Assembly: GCA_024472245.1 (NCBI GenBank)
Contig: JANBXD010000001.1
Coordinates: 3,162,001 to 3,226,000 of the forward strand
Length of the DNA: 64,000 bases
Reading direction: 5' to 3'
Origin: Beauveria sp. NWAFU-1
Lineage: Eukaryota; Ascomycota; Sordariomycetes; Hypocreales; Cordycipitaceae
The notes beneath the pieces were generated by a model. It ran no database searches. It saw nothing but the letters and a program-made list of their open reading frames with translations, and was not told where the DNA came from. This document shows positions 32,510-43,872 of this stretch, piece after piece (position 1 is the first letter of the stretch; each line of letters opens with the position of its first letter). Position numbers and translations under genes: made by a program.

Positions 32510-33362
32510 ATGCCTACCCGAACCTCAAAGACCCGCAAGCTGTACGTTCTATAATATCCTACGGAAATACATTGAACTCGATCTGGGTGCATTGCTGTGC
32601 CCAACGGCAATATGTTCGATCGACGCTGTGGCCGAAAAATCTTGCTCGACACATCGACAAAAGCGACGAATGGGGCTAACATAATCTTCTTTTGACAGTC
32701 GCGGCCACGTCTCCGCCGGACACGGTCGTGTAGGAAAGCACCGCAAGCATCCAGGTGGTCGTGGTATGGCCGGTGGTCAGCACCACCACCGTACCAACTT
32801 GGACAAGGTTCGACATGCCCTCCCGATACTTCTCGACCAGACGACAACAATATCCGCCGAACTTCGATGCTAACAACTTGAAATAGTACCATCCTGGTTA
32901 CTTCGGTAAGGTCGGTATGCGCTACTTCCACAAGCAGCAGGCGCATTTCTGGAAGCCCGTTATCAACCTGGACAAGGTACATATCCCTCAGCCTTCGGAA
33001 CGACAGATTTCGCATAGTTGGACAACGACCCCTAAGCTTCAAACGCGGAGGAATTGGAAGATTGGGCGACTTGACGCTATGCGCATCTAGTCTCCGCAGA
33101 GCAACCCTACGCCATGTTCTCGAAATGCTAACAGTACATTTAGCTGTGGTCCCTCGTACCTGTCGAGACCCGCGACGCCTACGTCTCCGGCTCCAAGAAG
33201 GACACCGTCCCCGTCCTCGACCTCCTCCCCCTTGGTTACTCCAAGGTCCTCGGCAAGGGCCGTCTCCCTGAGATTCCCCTAGTCGTCCGCGCGAGATGGG
33301 TCAGCAAGCTGGCTGAGAAGAAGATCACCGAGGCTGGTGGCGTTGTCGAGCTTGTCGCGTAA
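32510..33362 (+). CDS. RPL28: 60S ribosomal protein uL15 (L28/L27a)
   Basis: The product is a structural protein of the large cytosolic ribosomal subunit, 149 residues long, as in other fungi. Exons are 32510-32541, 32699-32807, 32887-32976 and 33144-33362, all phase-consistent. The Gly/His/Arg-rich N-terminus (RGHVSAGHGRVGKHRKHPGG) binds rRNA, and the C-terminal half ends with the KITEAGGVVELVA segment typical of the family. The first intron follows only 32 coding bases, a common design in fungal ribosomal protein genes. A contact with CHL1 is by promoter only. Confidence 0.97.
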
Positions 33363-33823
33363 GGGAGCTTTGCTTGGGAGTCTGGCATGTGGAATTTTTT
33401 TGAACCGGTTTCTTTCAGACGGCGGAAAAAAGAGAAAAAGGCCCTGAGTGACCCCGCTGTGTATTTATTCTATGTTACACGGTGAAATGGGTACATGAAC
33501 AACAAGGCCCGGGTTGGTCGGCTTCGAGCATTGCATACAGGGACTCTGGAAAGGAGTTTTAACGAATAAAAAAAACAAAATTTTCGCCAAAAGTACCAAA
33601 GTTCTGCTCCAAGTTCATGATTGCTTTCCTTCATCAGCGCTCTATATGCCCTTGACAGCGCGCGAAATACAACTGCTTGTGTTATAGATGTATGCTTGAT
33701 AAAAGACGCCGGTTCCAAAGGATGTAGTATCGTCCCAAGCCCAAATCGGTGTCAAAGTCGGTGTCGCCCACGTAGAACCCTATCATTGTTACCTCACTGT
33801 CTAAGTAAGAACCCTCTTGTGCT
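33363..33823. other. Convergent 3' region, uL15 and CDC7
   Basis: The 461 bp between two converging genes holds no gene. It presumably contains both 3' UTRs, including an A-rich run at 33568-33580. Confidence 0.6.
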
Positions 33824-35311
33824 TTATGCCCCTAGCATATCCATTTCGTCATCGTCGACCATATTATCCTCTGGCGGCTGGTCAATGCGTAAAAGTTCAT
33901 GTTCCAAAGCTTCTTCAGCAGTTATGCGGCGAGTCGGGTCCAGCTCCATGCACCTCTCCAAGAAGCGTACGGCTAGCCTTTCCTCATCCGTCAGAGGGTT
34001 ATCATCCGCTCGACAGGTACTCCACAGAATGATCTTCTCCATCGTGAAGCCCTGCTGTCCGACAGTAGGTATCGTGGTCTCAAAGACACAGCCATGTAGC
34101 AAGCCTGCGTGCTTCATTCGCTTAGAACCGAAGATGGTGGCAATCTCGATCATGGCTTCGACGTCATCGGCAGAGTTGAAGAATGGAAAGCGCTTCGACA
34201 AAATGGTAAGTAAAATAACACCGGCTGACCAGATATCAATCGCCGTGGTCTGCTCGGTGCATTTGAAGAGTACTTCTGGTGCACGGAAGCCTCTGGTGCC
34301 TGCACGGTTGGCACGCCGTGACGGGCGAGTATCTGACTTGGGGTATCCAACCTGTTGTGTCGTCGCGGTCTGGGCCCAAACTGAGACAGTTTGGCGGTGC
34401 TTCCGCGCCTCGCGACCTTCGTGGCAAATGCAGGGTTTGCTGTCTGATCCTTCTCGCTCTGCCAATCCGAAATCTACCAATACTCCGTGTTGTGTGACTG
34501 GGTCGTAGAGGAAATTGGTGGGCTTGATATCTCTGTGAAGAATTTTGTGTTGATGGACACTCTTCAGAGCCGTAAATAGTGACCGTAGATAGATGGCGAT
34601 ATCCGGAACTGTCATATCCCGGAAATAGGCACGAAAGTCTCCGTGGCGAAAGTATGGCAGAATGGCTACTACCTGGTCTGTTTGGCGAAACGCTGTAATG
34701 AGAGGGCAAACAGATGGACACCGTCGCAGGTCGTGTAGAAGCTGGAGCTCATTGTAAATGCGCGCTGGACTTGACGTAACGTAAATTTTTTTGATAGCCA
34801 CGAATCGCGACTTCTTCTTTGTACGCTGAGGGTTCTGGTTGGAATCCCTTATCAATGGCGGTGGCGTCCACTTTGCGCTGTCATCTTCGAAATTCCAATC
34901 ATTATCGTATTGGTCGTAGCATAAGTCTTCGGCCTTGAAGACTGTAGAGAATGTGCCTGCGCGTGTTAGCTGCGTGCCATTACCCTCGGGATATAGACTT
35001 AGAAGCGTACCCTCGCCAATTCGCTTGATCAACCTGTACTTGTCGTGGAATCCGGGAAAGTCTCTCTGCAGCTTGTCCATGTCTGCTTGGACACTGTCCT
35101 CGATATTGTCTTCCTCGGAGCTGTCATCGTACTCCCCTCTTTGCTCTCCTTCTTCTTCTTCTTCTTCTTCCTCGGGATCCTCTTCCTCGTCGTGCGTTGC
35201 AGGATCCAGCTCTTGGATGTGCTCATCATCGAGCATCATCTCAGTTTCCTCGGTAGCAGCATCCTCATGAATGTCGAAGATCTCTGCCCGTTGATGCATT
35301 GCCATGGTCAT
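33824..35311 (-). CDS. CDC7: Cdc7-type Ser/Thr kinase, catalytic subunit of the Dbf4-dependent kinase
   Basis: Cdc7 with Dbf4 phosphorylates Mcm proteins to fire replication origins in the nucleus. Exons are 35311-35011 and 34956-33824 (477 residues) with a 54 bp intron (donor GTACGC, acceptor CGCAG). The intron is a multiple of three, has no stop, and interrupts the glycine loop IGEGTFSTVF, so unspliced RNA would add 18 residues there. Other landmarks are the VAIKK lysine, the catalytic loop HRDIKPTNFL, DFGLAE, the Gly-Thr-Arg-Gly-Phe-Arg-Ala-Pro-Glu activation segment and, between them, an insert with Cys and basic residues, as Cdc7 kinases have. The N-terminus is strongly acidic, with an uninterrupted Glu run. 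The start is the first ATG of three close ones. Confidence 0.95.
   Translation of the reverse strand: MTMAMHQRAEIFDIHEDAATEETEMMLDDEHIQELDPATHDEEEDPEEEEEEEEGEQRGEYDDSSEEDNIEDSVQADMDKLQRDFPGFHDKYRLIKRIGEGTLLSLYPEGNGTQLTRAGTFSTVFKAEDLCYDQYDNDWNFEDDSAKWTPPPLIRDSNQNPQRTKKKSRFVAIKKIYVTSSPARIYNELQLLHDLRRCPSVCPLITAFRQTDQVVAILPYFRHGDFRAYFRDMTVPDIAIYLRSLFTALKSVHQHKILHRDIKPTNFLYDPVTQHGVLVDFGLAEREGSDSKPCICHEGREARKHRQTVSVWAQTATTQQVGYPKSDTRPSRRANRAGTRGFRAPEVLFKCTEQTTAIDIWSAGVILLTILSKRFPFFNSADDVEAMIEIATIFGSKRMKHAGLLHGCVFETTIPTVGQQGFTMEKIILWSTCRADDNPLTDEERLAVRFLERCMELDPTRRITAEEALEHELLRIDQPPEDNMVDDDEMDMLGA
35137..35175 (-). repeat. Glu-coding trinucleotide run in CDC7
   Basis: On the plus strand a CTT/CTC run codes for a stretch of Glu residues in the acidic N-terminus of Cdc7. 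It is a coding microsatellite whose length may vary between strains. Confidence 0.7.
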
Positions 35312-35739
35312 TTTGAATATCCGACGTGCTCGAATTGAATGAGAGGATAATTAAATGCGCGCAATTGACGCGAACGGTTGTGCCTACCAACAATCGCCGC
35401 CAGCGTCCCCGAGCAGTGTGCAATCTGTGGTGCAGCTGTCTCTTTAGTGGTCGGTGATTGCCACGCGCCTTGGGCCGATGGAACCCCACCAATGAAGGTG
35501 GGTGGCGCGTTCGAACAAAACAAAAACATCGGTTGCTAAGGGACCTGCACATCATCATCAGCATTTCCCTGTCTTGCGCGACAAACATCTTTCTTTAATC
35601 TACGCCAAAACGGCCTTGACGATCTCCAATCAACACGCCAAGTAGGAGAGCCCTCACTGTTCAATTTTCCCAGCCTGCTTGAGCCCGACTCACCACAACG
35701 CACTCGCCCCCGCGAGCAGCGATACACAACATCATCAAC
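35312..35739. promoter_or_regulatory. Shared divergent promoter of CDC7 and condensin CND1
   Basis: The 428 bp between the two start codons contains three MBF-like elements: GACGCGAA at 35367-35374, ACGCGCC at 35463-35469 and GGCGCGTT (reverse AACGCGCC) at 35514-35521. MBF-type factors drive G1/S genes through ACGCG in ascomycetes. That both genes are cell-cycle genes supports the reading; the use of the sites is inferred. Confidence 0.55.
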
Positions 35740-38700
35740 ATGGCGACCATCAACTTTGACATCAATGATGCGCTGAAGCATTACATGTCGGATCCTACGG
35801 CGATTCCCACACCGGAAGCCGATGGATCTCTATTCGACTGCGAAAATGATCTCGAGGCTCTCACAGTTCAAGTCATCAATTCAGTGCTGAACCCGATTGT
35901 GGACGCCATCGCAGATAACCCCGACGCCATTATGCGAGCAACAAATATCGATTCGTTACAGTTTCTGTTGAAGTAAGCCAAATAACTACCCTCAGGCTCT
36001 CAACTTGTCTCATATCTAACATCTACATCTGCCAGATATACACAATACATCCCCCCACATGCGCTCAGCAAGATCTTTGATGTTGTCATGAGTGGCCTTA
36101 GTGCGGAAGCCGACGCAGTAAACAATGACATCGACTCTCCTGACGAGCAAGACGCCATCGCACACCACAAGCAGCTTCTCGAAATATACGCCTTCTTGCT
36201 GCAATGGACCATAGCCGGAGTGGAGGCAAAGGCGGCAGAGAAGTCCTCAACTGCTTCGCTCGCACGAGGTCGCGCAAAGCCGAAAAAGGGCGCCGCCAAG
36301 GAGGAGACTTGGGACTCTGCAACGCAGCTGCAGGCAGCTTTAGACACCATGTGCAAGGTCCTGAAGCTGAAGCTATCCAAAATCTTTCTCACGACGAGCG
36401 AGCGCGACACCTTCATTGGCCTTCTCACCCGGCCTGTTTACATGGTGCTCGAAAGTGAGCAAAGAGTCAAAACAACTTCTATTCGCATGCACAGCTTCAA
36501 GGTTCTCTGTATGGCTGTCAAGAACCATGGCCATGGCTATGGTAAGCCTGCCTTTTAACCTACTCATTTGCGGAAATGCTAATCGTTGCAGCTGCGCAAA
36601 TCAATGTCATCCAAAACCTCACTTATTTCGAGCACCTTTCGGAGCCGATGGCTGAATTTCTCCATATCCTTGCCGATACATACGACTACCCTCAGCTTGC
36701 TGACGAGGTTTTGAGAGAACTGAGCAACAAGGAATTCAATTCCAACGATACAAAAGGTCCCAAGTCAGTCTCGACCTTTATCGCCAAGATCTCAGAGTTG
36801 GCCCCCAGAATTGTTATCAAGCAAATGACTATGCTTGCAAAGCAGCTCGATAGCGAGGTGTGTGCTTGCCCAAAACAGTTTTATTCCCTGAAAATGCTGA
36901 CCTTGCAAGTCGTATACTCTGCGCTGTGCTCTTATTGAAGTGTGTGGCAACATGATTGCTCATTTGAGCATGCAAGATGAGCGCGGTGAAAACCACAAGA
37001 CCCAGCTCAACGCATTCTTCGATGTATTGGAGGAGCGATTCCTCGACATCAACCCTTACTGTCGATGCCGTGCCCTGCAAGTCTACATGAAGCTTTGCGA
37101 TCTCGAACAAAAATTTCCCAAGAGAAGGCAAAAAGCCGCCGAGCTTGCATGCCGTAGTTTGGAGGACAAGAGCAGCAATGTGCGCAGAAACGCCATCAAA
37201 CTTCTGGGCACACTTATCAAGACTCATCCCTTCACTGTGATGCATGGTGCTCAGCTGTCGAGAAAGGAGTGGCAAGCGCGCCACGACAAAGTCGAAGAGG
37301 AGCTCAATGCCCTGAAGCCGCCACCTGGAATACCCGGATTCGGAGACGAGAATGCCGAAAGCAATGTCGACAATGAACTTCTTGATGACCAGACTCAAGT
37401 CGAATCACCCAAGAAACCGTCAGCAATGACCGACGAGGAGAAGCTTGCCGCCATTAAGAAGGCTCAAGAGGAAGCTGCCACTGGCGAAGCTATCGAAAAG
37501 CTCACGCTGACCAAGAGATATTATAACGAGGCTCTCAAGTTCATTGATGTTCTTCACGATGCCACTGGCATTATCTGCCAGCTTCTCGGCTCGCGCAACA
37601 AGAGCGAGGTCATCGAAGCCATTGACTACTTCGAGGTCGGTGATGCTTACAATATTGAGCAGAACAAGGTCGGTATTCGACGCATGTTGAGGCTCATCTG
37701 GACGAAGGGCAACAGCGACGAGGGCAAGGGTGTTCAGACTCACTTGATTGAATGCTACAGACGCCTGTTTTTCGAGGCTCCTGACTCGTTTAGCCCCAAC
37801 GATGCCTCTAATTACATTGCTCGCAATATGATCAGTCTGACGTTTGGCGCAACTTCCGCCGAGCTCACTTCTCTGGAGCAGCTCCTCGCTACTATGATGA
37901 AAGGTGGCATTATCCCTGACGTCGTTGTTTCCAAGCTATGGCAAGTCTACGGCGTTCAGAAGCGCGACATATCCAAGAGTCAACGTCGTGGTGCCATCAT
38001 TGTCCTAGGAATGCTTGCAACTGCTAACCCCGAGATCGTCGTCGGCGAGATTGAGACTATGCTTAAAACTGGTCTCGGAGCTCACGGTCGCAACGACCTC
38101 CAGTTGGCCAAGTACACATGTATCGCTCTCAGACGAATCAATCCTTTGGGCCGCAATGCAAAGGACTCGACTGTCAAGTTCTCGCGATTGCCAAATGACC
38201 ACGCCGTCTGTGTTCGACTCGCTGCCATTACTGAGGTGCAGTCCGAAAGCAAGGAGTGGTATGGCGTGGCAGAGCAGGCCATCAACGCCATCTACGCTGT
38301 CTCCAAGCATCCGGATACGCTCTGCTCTGAGATAATCCGTCGCAAGACGAGATATGTCTTCAGTAACCCGCAATCTCGCCCTGCCTCGCGTGATGAAACT
38401 CAGGCAATTGACATGACGACTATTGAGAAGCCCCGGAAGCGCGACAATGCCGTTGCTCTCTCACAGCTACTCTTCATTGTGGGCCATGTTGCTATCAAGC
38501 AGATTGTGCACCTGGAGCTCTGCGAACTCGACTTTAAGCGTAGAAAGCAGGAAAAGGAGAAGCAGGCGCAGGCTGAGAAGGAGAAGGAGAAGGAGGAAGG
38601 CGACGAACTAGATCTTATTGGCGGAACTACCGAAGATGATTTCACAGAAGCGATGACGCACATCCGAGAGCGTGAGCTCTTGTATGGACCAAGTTCACTT

Positions 38701-39488
38701 TTGGCGACATTCGGACCGCTCGTGTCGGAGGTCTGCGCCAACAACACGACATATGCCGACAAGGGTCTGCAGGCTGCGGCAACGCTTTGTTTGGCCAAGC
38801 TCATGTGCGTTTCGTCAGAGTACTGTGAAACGAATCTGCCTCTTTTGATCACCATCATGGAGCGTTCGCCAGACGCTACTGTGCGCTCGAATGCCGTTAT
38901 TGCGCTTGGCGACATGGCTGTCTGCTTCAATCACCTCATTGATGAGAACACCGACTTCCTCTACCGCCGACTTGCGGATGATGATGTATCCGTCAAGCGA
39001 ACTTGTCTGATGACTCTAACATTCCTTATTTTGGCCGGTCAAGTCAAGGTCAAGGGCCAACTCGGCGAGATGGCCAAGTGCCTAGAGGACGAGGACCGCA
39101 GAATTGCAGATTTGGCTAGGATGTTCTTCACCGAGCTCAGCACCAAAGACAATGCTGTCTACAATCACTTTGTGGATATGTTTAGTCTGCTTAGTGCCGG
39201 CAAGATGGAGGAAGAGAGTTTCAAGAGGATCGTCAAGTTCCTCCTCGGCTTTGTCGAAAAGGTATGCTGTTTTTCGTGGATGTTGAAGACTCTCGCATGC
39301 TCTAACAATGATTGTAGGATAAGCATGCGAAGCAGCTGGCCGAGAAGCTGGCGGCTCGACTTGGACGCTGCGACAGCGAACGGCAATGGAACGATGTGGC
39401 TTTTGCCTTGGGCCTGCTGCCGCACAAGAATGAGGAAATCACGAAGCAGGTTTCTGAAGGCTTCAAGCTGGTCCAGGCCACTGCTTAA
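35740..39488 (+). CDS. CND1: Condensin complex subunit 1 (Cnd1/Ycs4/CAP-D2)
   Basis: This is the HEAT-repeat regulatory subunit of condensin, which compacts mitotic chromosomes. Exons are 35740-35972, 36036-36541, 36592-36857, 36910-39261 and 39318-39488; phases agree and the product is 1175 residues, the usual length. The N-terminal domain (residues 1-340) is followed by many helical repeats. Landmarks are INPYCRCRALQVYMKL and the C-terminal cohesin/condensin block (SPDATVRSNAVIALGDMAV then VSVKRTCLMTL), both typical of the family. A charged low-complexity stretch (Lys/Glu-rich, about residues 880-900) separates the two halves. The last exon is short. Shares its promoter with CDC7. The identity is secure. 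Confidence 0.97.
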
Positions 39489-41226
39489 GCGACGGGGTAC
39501 TTTTGTATATACATTTTGATTATGGCCGGCCACGGATGATGGGTTTTATTTTTTGAGAGTTTACTTGGCTTGTCTGATAGATGATTTAATGGGAAATGAT
39601 ACCTTTGGCTTGATCAAGTTGCGGCAAAGGGTCGGAGGTGAGGCAACCACTCGCCTAGTGAGGCACCTCTCGCGCTGATGCATCGCGGCGTCTGGTGTAA
39701 TAGTGCACCACGCAACGCAATCGCGCAACGGGTGAAGCCATGGATCCTTCCGGCGAAGCTTTGGTCTCTAGTTGCAAACATTCTTGCTACCCTTTTTGGG
39801 CTGTTGGTCAGGACAAGTCTTAAGCCCAGCAGTTCAGGGTAGGGCGGCTAAGACGGCTCCTTGCCTAAGCTGCCCTTGCCCAGCCGCACCGAAAGATGCC
39901 AAGGTCGCACAAGTGCTTGGACAAAGCATCTCAACCTTTTCGCGGCAACGAGCTACTGGCATTCTGCATCTCCTTGCAGCTACTGGCGTCGGGAAAATCA
40001 GGACACGTGGCATTTGATGCAGGAAAGCTAGAGCCCACAACAAATTGGTTTTCCGATCGGTTTATAGCCGTCTAATGCCCACTCCTTGTTGTGTTTTAGT
40101 AACCCTGCAAGGCCAACCAGCTGCAGAGCTTTCACTACTCAGTACTCCGTAATAATAGCTGAATAGTTAATAGGTAGCTCGCCCCTGCTAGGCCCAAACC
40201 TTGTGGTTGCTGCAACCACGATATGTGGCTGGCTCCTCAATGATTTAGTGACGGTCCGGAACGGACAGACCGGCAAGGCTCGAAATGACAGCATAGCATT
40301 ACTTTTCTTGACATAACGTATCCGACGATAGCGGATAGCCATACGACATTGTGTGATGCAAGCTCAGGCAGCAAGCTGCCGCCCAGGCTCCATCTGATAT
40401 CACGTGGCACAGCCACACGAGACAAGGCAGCCACCAGCCCCCTCTCTGAATCACGGGCGCCACAGGAGGCCACGCTACCAGCGTCAAGGTGCGGTGCTGC
40501 ACGACTCACGAGTCGATGAGCAAGGCTGCACAGCTAGCTTGACAAGTCTCACCAATAGACAGACCTTATTACGATTGGCTTATGAACTCCGCCGCCCGGC
40601 ACCACGCGCAAGAGGCGAAACCCACTTCGCCGCGACCGACTACTAAAGTGGACGTCTGCCCGCCCACCTGCTGGCCGCCGACCACCCAAGCTCAGCCGCT
40701 TCCGGTTAAGTACCTAGGTAACTCTGTCTCGAACAATAAGCGGCCAAGCTCTCCCGTTTGTCCACAGGCCATTGCGCGCAACCTGCCGCTGTTTGCCCCA
40801 GCTCTCCCAATAGCTCCACCAAAATCTCCCCAGCTCCCAAATCACAACCATAAACAGCCCGGCATTGGTCCGCACCGCGCCGCATCCAGAACCGTCGCTG
40901 CGCCATCAGATCTTCCTCCCACGTCCTGCGTTGCTGCGACAATTGGCTGCTGTACGGCGCATCAATTTCCTCCTGCTCGCATCTTCCCATCAACCGGCGC
41001 CCGACAAGGGCCATGGGCAGCATCGGAAAGCTACAAGTCTGCGCAAACGAAGAACCAACAAGGGGAAGGGAATAACCACCTGACTTGTACGTTTCCATCA
41101 CTCACGCCGTGTACATTCACGCTCGTCGCGACGAGAACCAGCTGGGCTAACACGCGATTGCAGGACCTGGGTGGCCCTCACCATCACGCAATCGGGCGCC
41201 TCCGCACCGCGTACTCATCCAGCACC
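39489..41226. other. Region upstream of FCP1, no independent gene
   Basis: This 1.74 kb separates CND1 from FCP1, both on the plus strand. The FCP1 frame is open from about 40582, but the reading ahead of 41227 is Pro-rich and irregular. It is more likely leader and promoter. CT-rich tracts and a TAAGTACCTAGGTAAC segment near 40707 occur. Confidence 0.5.
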
Positions 41227-43560
41227 ATGTACGACAAGGTAGTATCGCTAGGCTCGCGCCTGCACTACCCAATAACAATCACGAAACTCGTCAAATCCCC
41301 CGGCGACACAATTAAAAAGCAGGAAAACATTATCGAATACAAGTTTTCATGGCGCCGCAGGGTCGGCGACGACAACTGGGTCGACGAGACCACCTACACC
41401 GAGTATGATAGTCCGGCCGAGGGCAAGCTCAAAGAATGGCGCATCAAAGAAGGCCAGGTCATCGCTGCCGATATGCCTTGCATGACGGTCGAAGAGGCTT
41501 GCGGTCACGAGGTGCAAATACAAGGACTGTGCAGTCTCTGCGGCGCTGACATGACCGAAACCAACTGGGCGTCTGAACAGCGCGATTCAGAGCGAGCCAT
41601 GATCAACATGACACATGACCAGACAGGCCTCATGGTCAGCGAAAATGTCGCTCAAAAAGCCGAACACGATACGCAGAAGCGACTGCTCCGACACCGCAAG
41701 CTCAGCCTCGTTGTTGACTTGGATCAGACCATCATTCATGCCTGCATAGAACCAACAGTCGGCGAATGGCAGCGAGACCCGTCAAATCCCAACCACAGCG
41801 CTGTCAAGGATGTCCGAAGCTTTCAGCTCAACGATGACGGCCCTCGTGGCCTGGCCTCAGGCTGCACTTACTACATTAAGCTACGACCAGGTCTGAGCGA
41901 ATTCCTGGAGGAAATATCTAAGATGTACGAGCTCCATGTTTACACAATGGGCACTCGTGCCTATGCTCTTAATATTGCCAAAATCGTGGACCCGGACCGG
42001 AAGTTATTTGGCAACCGTGTTATTAGTCGAGACGAAAACGGCAGCATCACATCCAAAAGCTTGGCTCGGCTTTTCCCTGTCAGTACAGATATGGTCGTTA
42101 TTATCGATGATCGAGCCGATGTCTGGCCTATGAACAGGCCGAACCTCATCAAGGTTGTGCCATACGACTTTTTCAAAGGCATTGGCGATATCAACGGCAG
42201 CTTCCTGCCTAAGCGCCAAGACATTGTGCCTGCTCCAGCCAAGTCCAATGGCGCCACTGTGAAAGCACTAGCTCAAGCTCCGAATAAGAAACCGTCGGAG
42301 GACCCTACTCCCTCGAAAGAGGACTCTAGTCTCGAGGATCAGGCTGCCGAGCAAGAAAAGTCTTTGGAAAAACAGCTGACGGACAGGCCGTTGTTGCACA
42401 TGCAGGAAGAGCTGGACAAGGAAGACGAAAAGACAGCGCAAGAAGCGGAGGGCACAGATGCCGGCATACCGCCTCAGCGACATAATGTTCTCAGCGATAG
42501 CGATGAGGAGCTGGTCGCTCTACAAGACCATCTCACAGACATCCATACATCCTTTTACGAAACATATGACCGCAGACGAGCAGAGCGTCAGCAATCTCAG
42601 CCGACTCGCCCACCCAGTCATAGTAGTGCGCATCGCAGACCTTCTGTAGATGATGGCGTGGATTTGTCCATGGTGCCAGATGTGGGTGACATTTTGGATG
42701 AGATCAAGTCAAACGTGCTTTCCGGTCTGGTCATTGTGCTGTCGGGGCTTGTACCACTTGGTGTCCCAGTTGAGGAGTCTGAAATAGGAATGCAGGCTCA
42801 AAGCTTCGGTGCCCAGGTACTCAACGTGATATCGAAACGTGTCACGCATCTCGTCGTGTCCACGTCGACTCCACGTACGAACAAAGTCCAGCAGGCTGCA
42901 AAGATACCCAGCATCAAGATTGTGAACCAAAATTGGCTCATAGATTGCCTCAGTCAATGGCGACGCCTAGACGAAAGGCCCTACTACCTTGCAATTTTGG
43001 ACGCTGATCGCGAAAGATCAGACGATATAACGGAGCCCGCTTCCGAGGCTGAAGACGCTGATGCGGAAGCCAAGGACCTCAAAGATTTTGACTGGGATAT
43101 GGCGGACAAGGATTTGCAAGATTTTCTGGACGATGATGAGGAGGACGATTCCGAAGGAGATGACGGCAATGACGGCAACGACGGCGATGAGTCGCACAAT
43201 GAGAGTGGTTCGGTGACCGGGAATGAAAGCGATGCCTCGGAGAGCCTACAGAAGAAGGGGCTCAAGCGCAAAGCTGGCGACGCTAAAGCTGACGAGGGTG
43301 ACTCGGATACGGACGGGAGTGTCACAGGCGAGAGCGTACTGGCCAAGAAGCAACGCCTTTCTCGTAGTCGTGGCACATCAGCTCTGCGATCTGTGCAGTC
43401 GTCCAACGAAAACTTGGATGGACCCGGCGCGGACGAGAATGGAGATGTGGCGAGGCCCAACGGCCAAGATGAGGAGGCAGCTGCAGATGAAGAGCTTGGC
43501 TTTGATGAAGAAGATTTGGAGAGAGATTTGTTGGCTGAACTGGAAGCGGCTGGAGATTGA
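41227..43560 (+). CDS. FCP1: RNA polymerase II C-terminal domain phosphatase FCP1
   Basis: The enzyme removes phosphates from the heptad repeats of the largest Pol II subunit so that the polymerase can be reused. It is read as one exon of 777 residues from ATG 41227; the region with SPAEGKLKEWRIKEGQ (62-78) is a lipoyl-like fold. The phosphatase signature DLDQT (164-168) supplies the catalytic aspartates, and VVIIDDRADVW completes the FCPH domain. A BRCT domain spans about residues 497-588 and ends near NQNWLIDCLSQW. Long acidic stretches and a C-terminal acidic motif (FDEEDLERDLL) follow, as expected for TFIIF contact. An upstream ATG at 40582 in frame would extend the protein by 215 residues of no clear domain, so 41227 is preferred. 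Confidence 0.95.
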   Translation: MYDKVVSLGSRLHYPITITKLVKSPGDTIKKQENIIEYKFSWRRRVGDDNWVDETTYTEYDSPAEGKLKEWRIKEGQVIAADMPCMTVEEACGHEVQIQGLCSLCGADMTETNWASEQRDSERAMINMTHDQTGLMVSENVAQKAEHDTQKRLLRHRKLSLVVDLDQTIIHACIEPTVGEWQRDPSNPNHSAVKDVRSFQLNDDGPRGLASGCTYYIKLRPGLSEFLEEISKMYELHVYTMGTRAYALNIAKIVDPDRKLFGNRVISRDENGSITSKSLARLFPVSTDMVVIIDDRADVWPMNRPNLIKVVPYDFFKGIGDINGSFLPKRQDIVPAPAKSNGATVKALAQAPNKKPSEDPTPSKEDSSLEDQAAEQEKSLEKQLTDRPLLHMQEELDKEDEKTAQEAEGTDAGIPPQRHNVLSDSDEELVALQDHLTDIHTSFYETYDRRRAERQQSQPTRPPSHSSAHRRPSVDDGVDLSMVPDVGDILDEIKSNVLSGLVIVLSGLVPLGVPVEESEIGMQAQSFGAQVLNVISKRVTHLVVSTSTPRTNKVQQAAKIPSIKIVNQNWLIDCLSQWRRLDERPYYLAILDADRERSDDITEPASEAEDADAEAKDLKDFDWDMADKDLQDFLDDDEEDDSEGDDGNDGNDGDESHNESGSVTGNESDASESLQKKGLKRKAGDAKADEGDSDTDGSVTGESVLAKKQRLSRSRGTSALRSVQSSNENLDGPGADENGDVARPNGQDEEAAADEELGFDEEDLERDLLAELEAAGD

Positions 43561-43872
43561 AGAAGTGTCGAATCATTATGGCAAGCGAGTTTTGCCCTTT
43601 TGAGCTTTGCTGTCTATTTTGTTTCATTTGATTTATTCCCCGACTTCATTTCGTCGACCCCGAATATATAGGCGAAACGGCATTATCTGGTGTTTGGGAG
43701 TGCGTTAACGCGGGCGGGGTTTGTATCTTGGTATTCTTTTTATTTGTACGTATCAACTCATTATGGGCACAATATGCACACAAATATGTAACTTTTGTAT
43801 TTGAGCACTCTAAATCTTTGTCGCATTACGTGTCTTGTGTCAACAGGGCTTATACAGCTATTGCATCAGCAA
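43561..43872. other. Convergent 3' region, FCP1 and serine hydrolase
   Basis: The 312 bp holds no gene and presumably contains both 3' UTRs. Confidence 0.6.

Noticed and set aside
34935..35270. 111-codon Ser-rich plus-strand frame in CDC7
   Set aside because: It is the complement of the Glu/Asp codons of the Cdc7 N-terminus.
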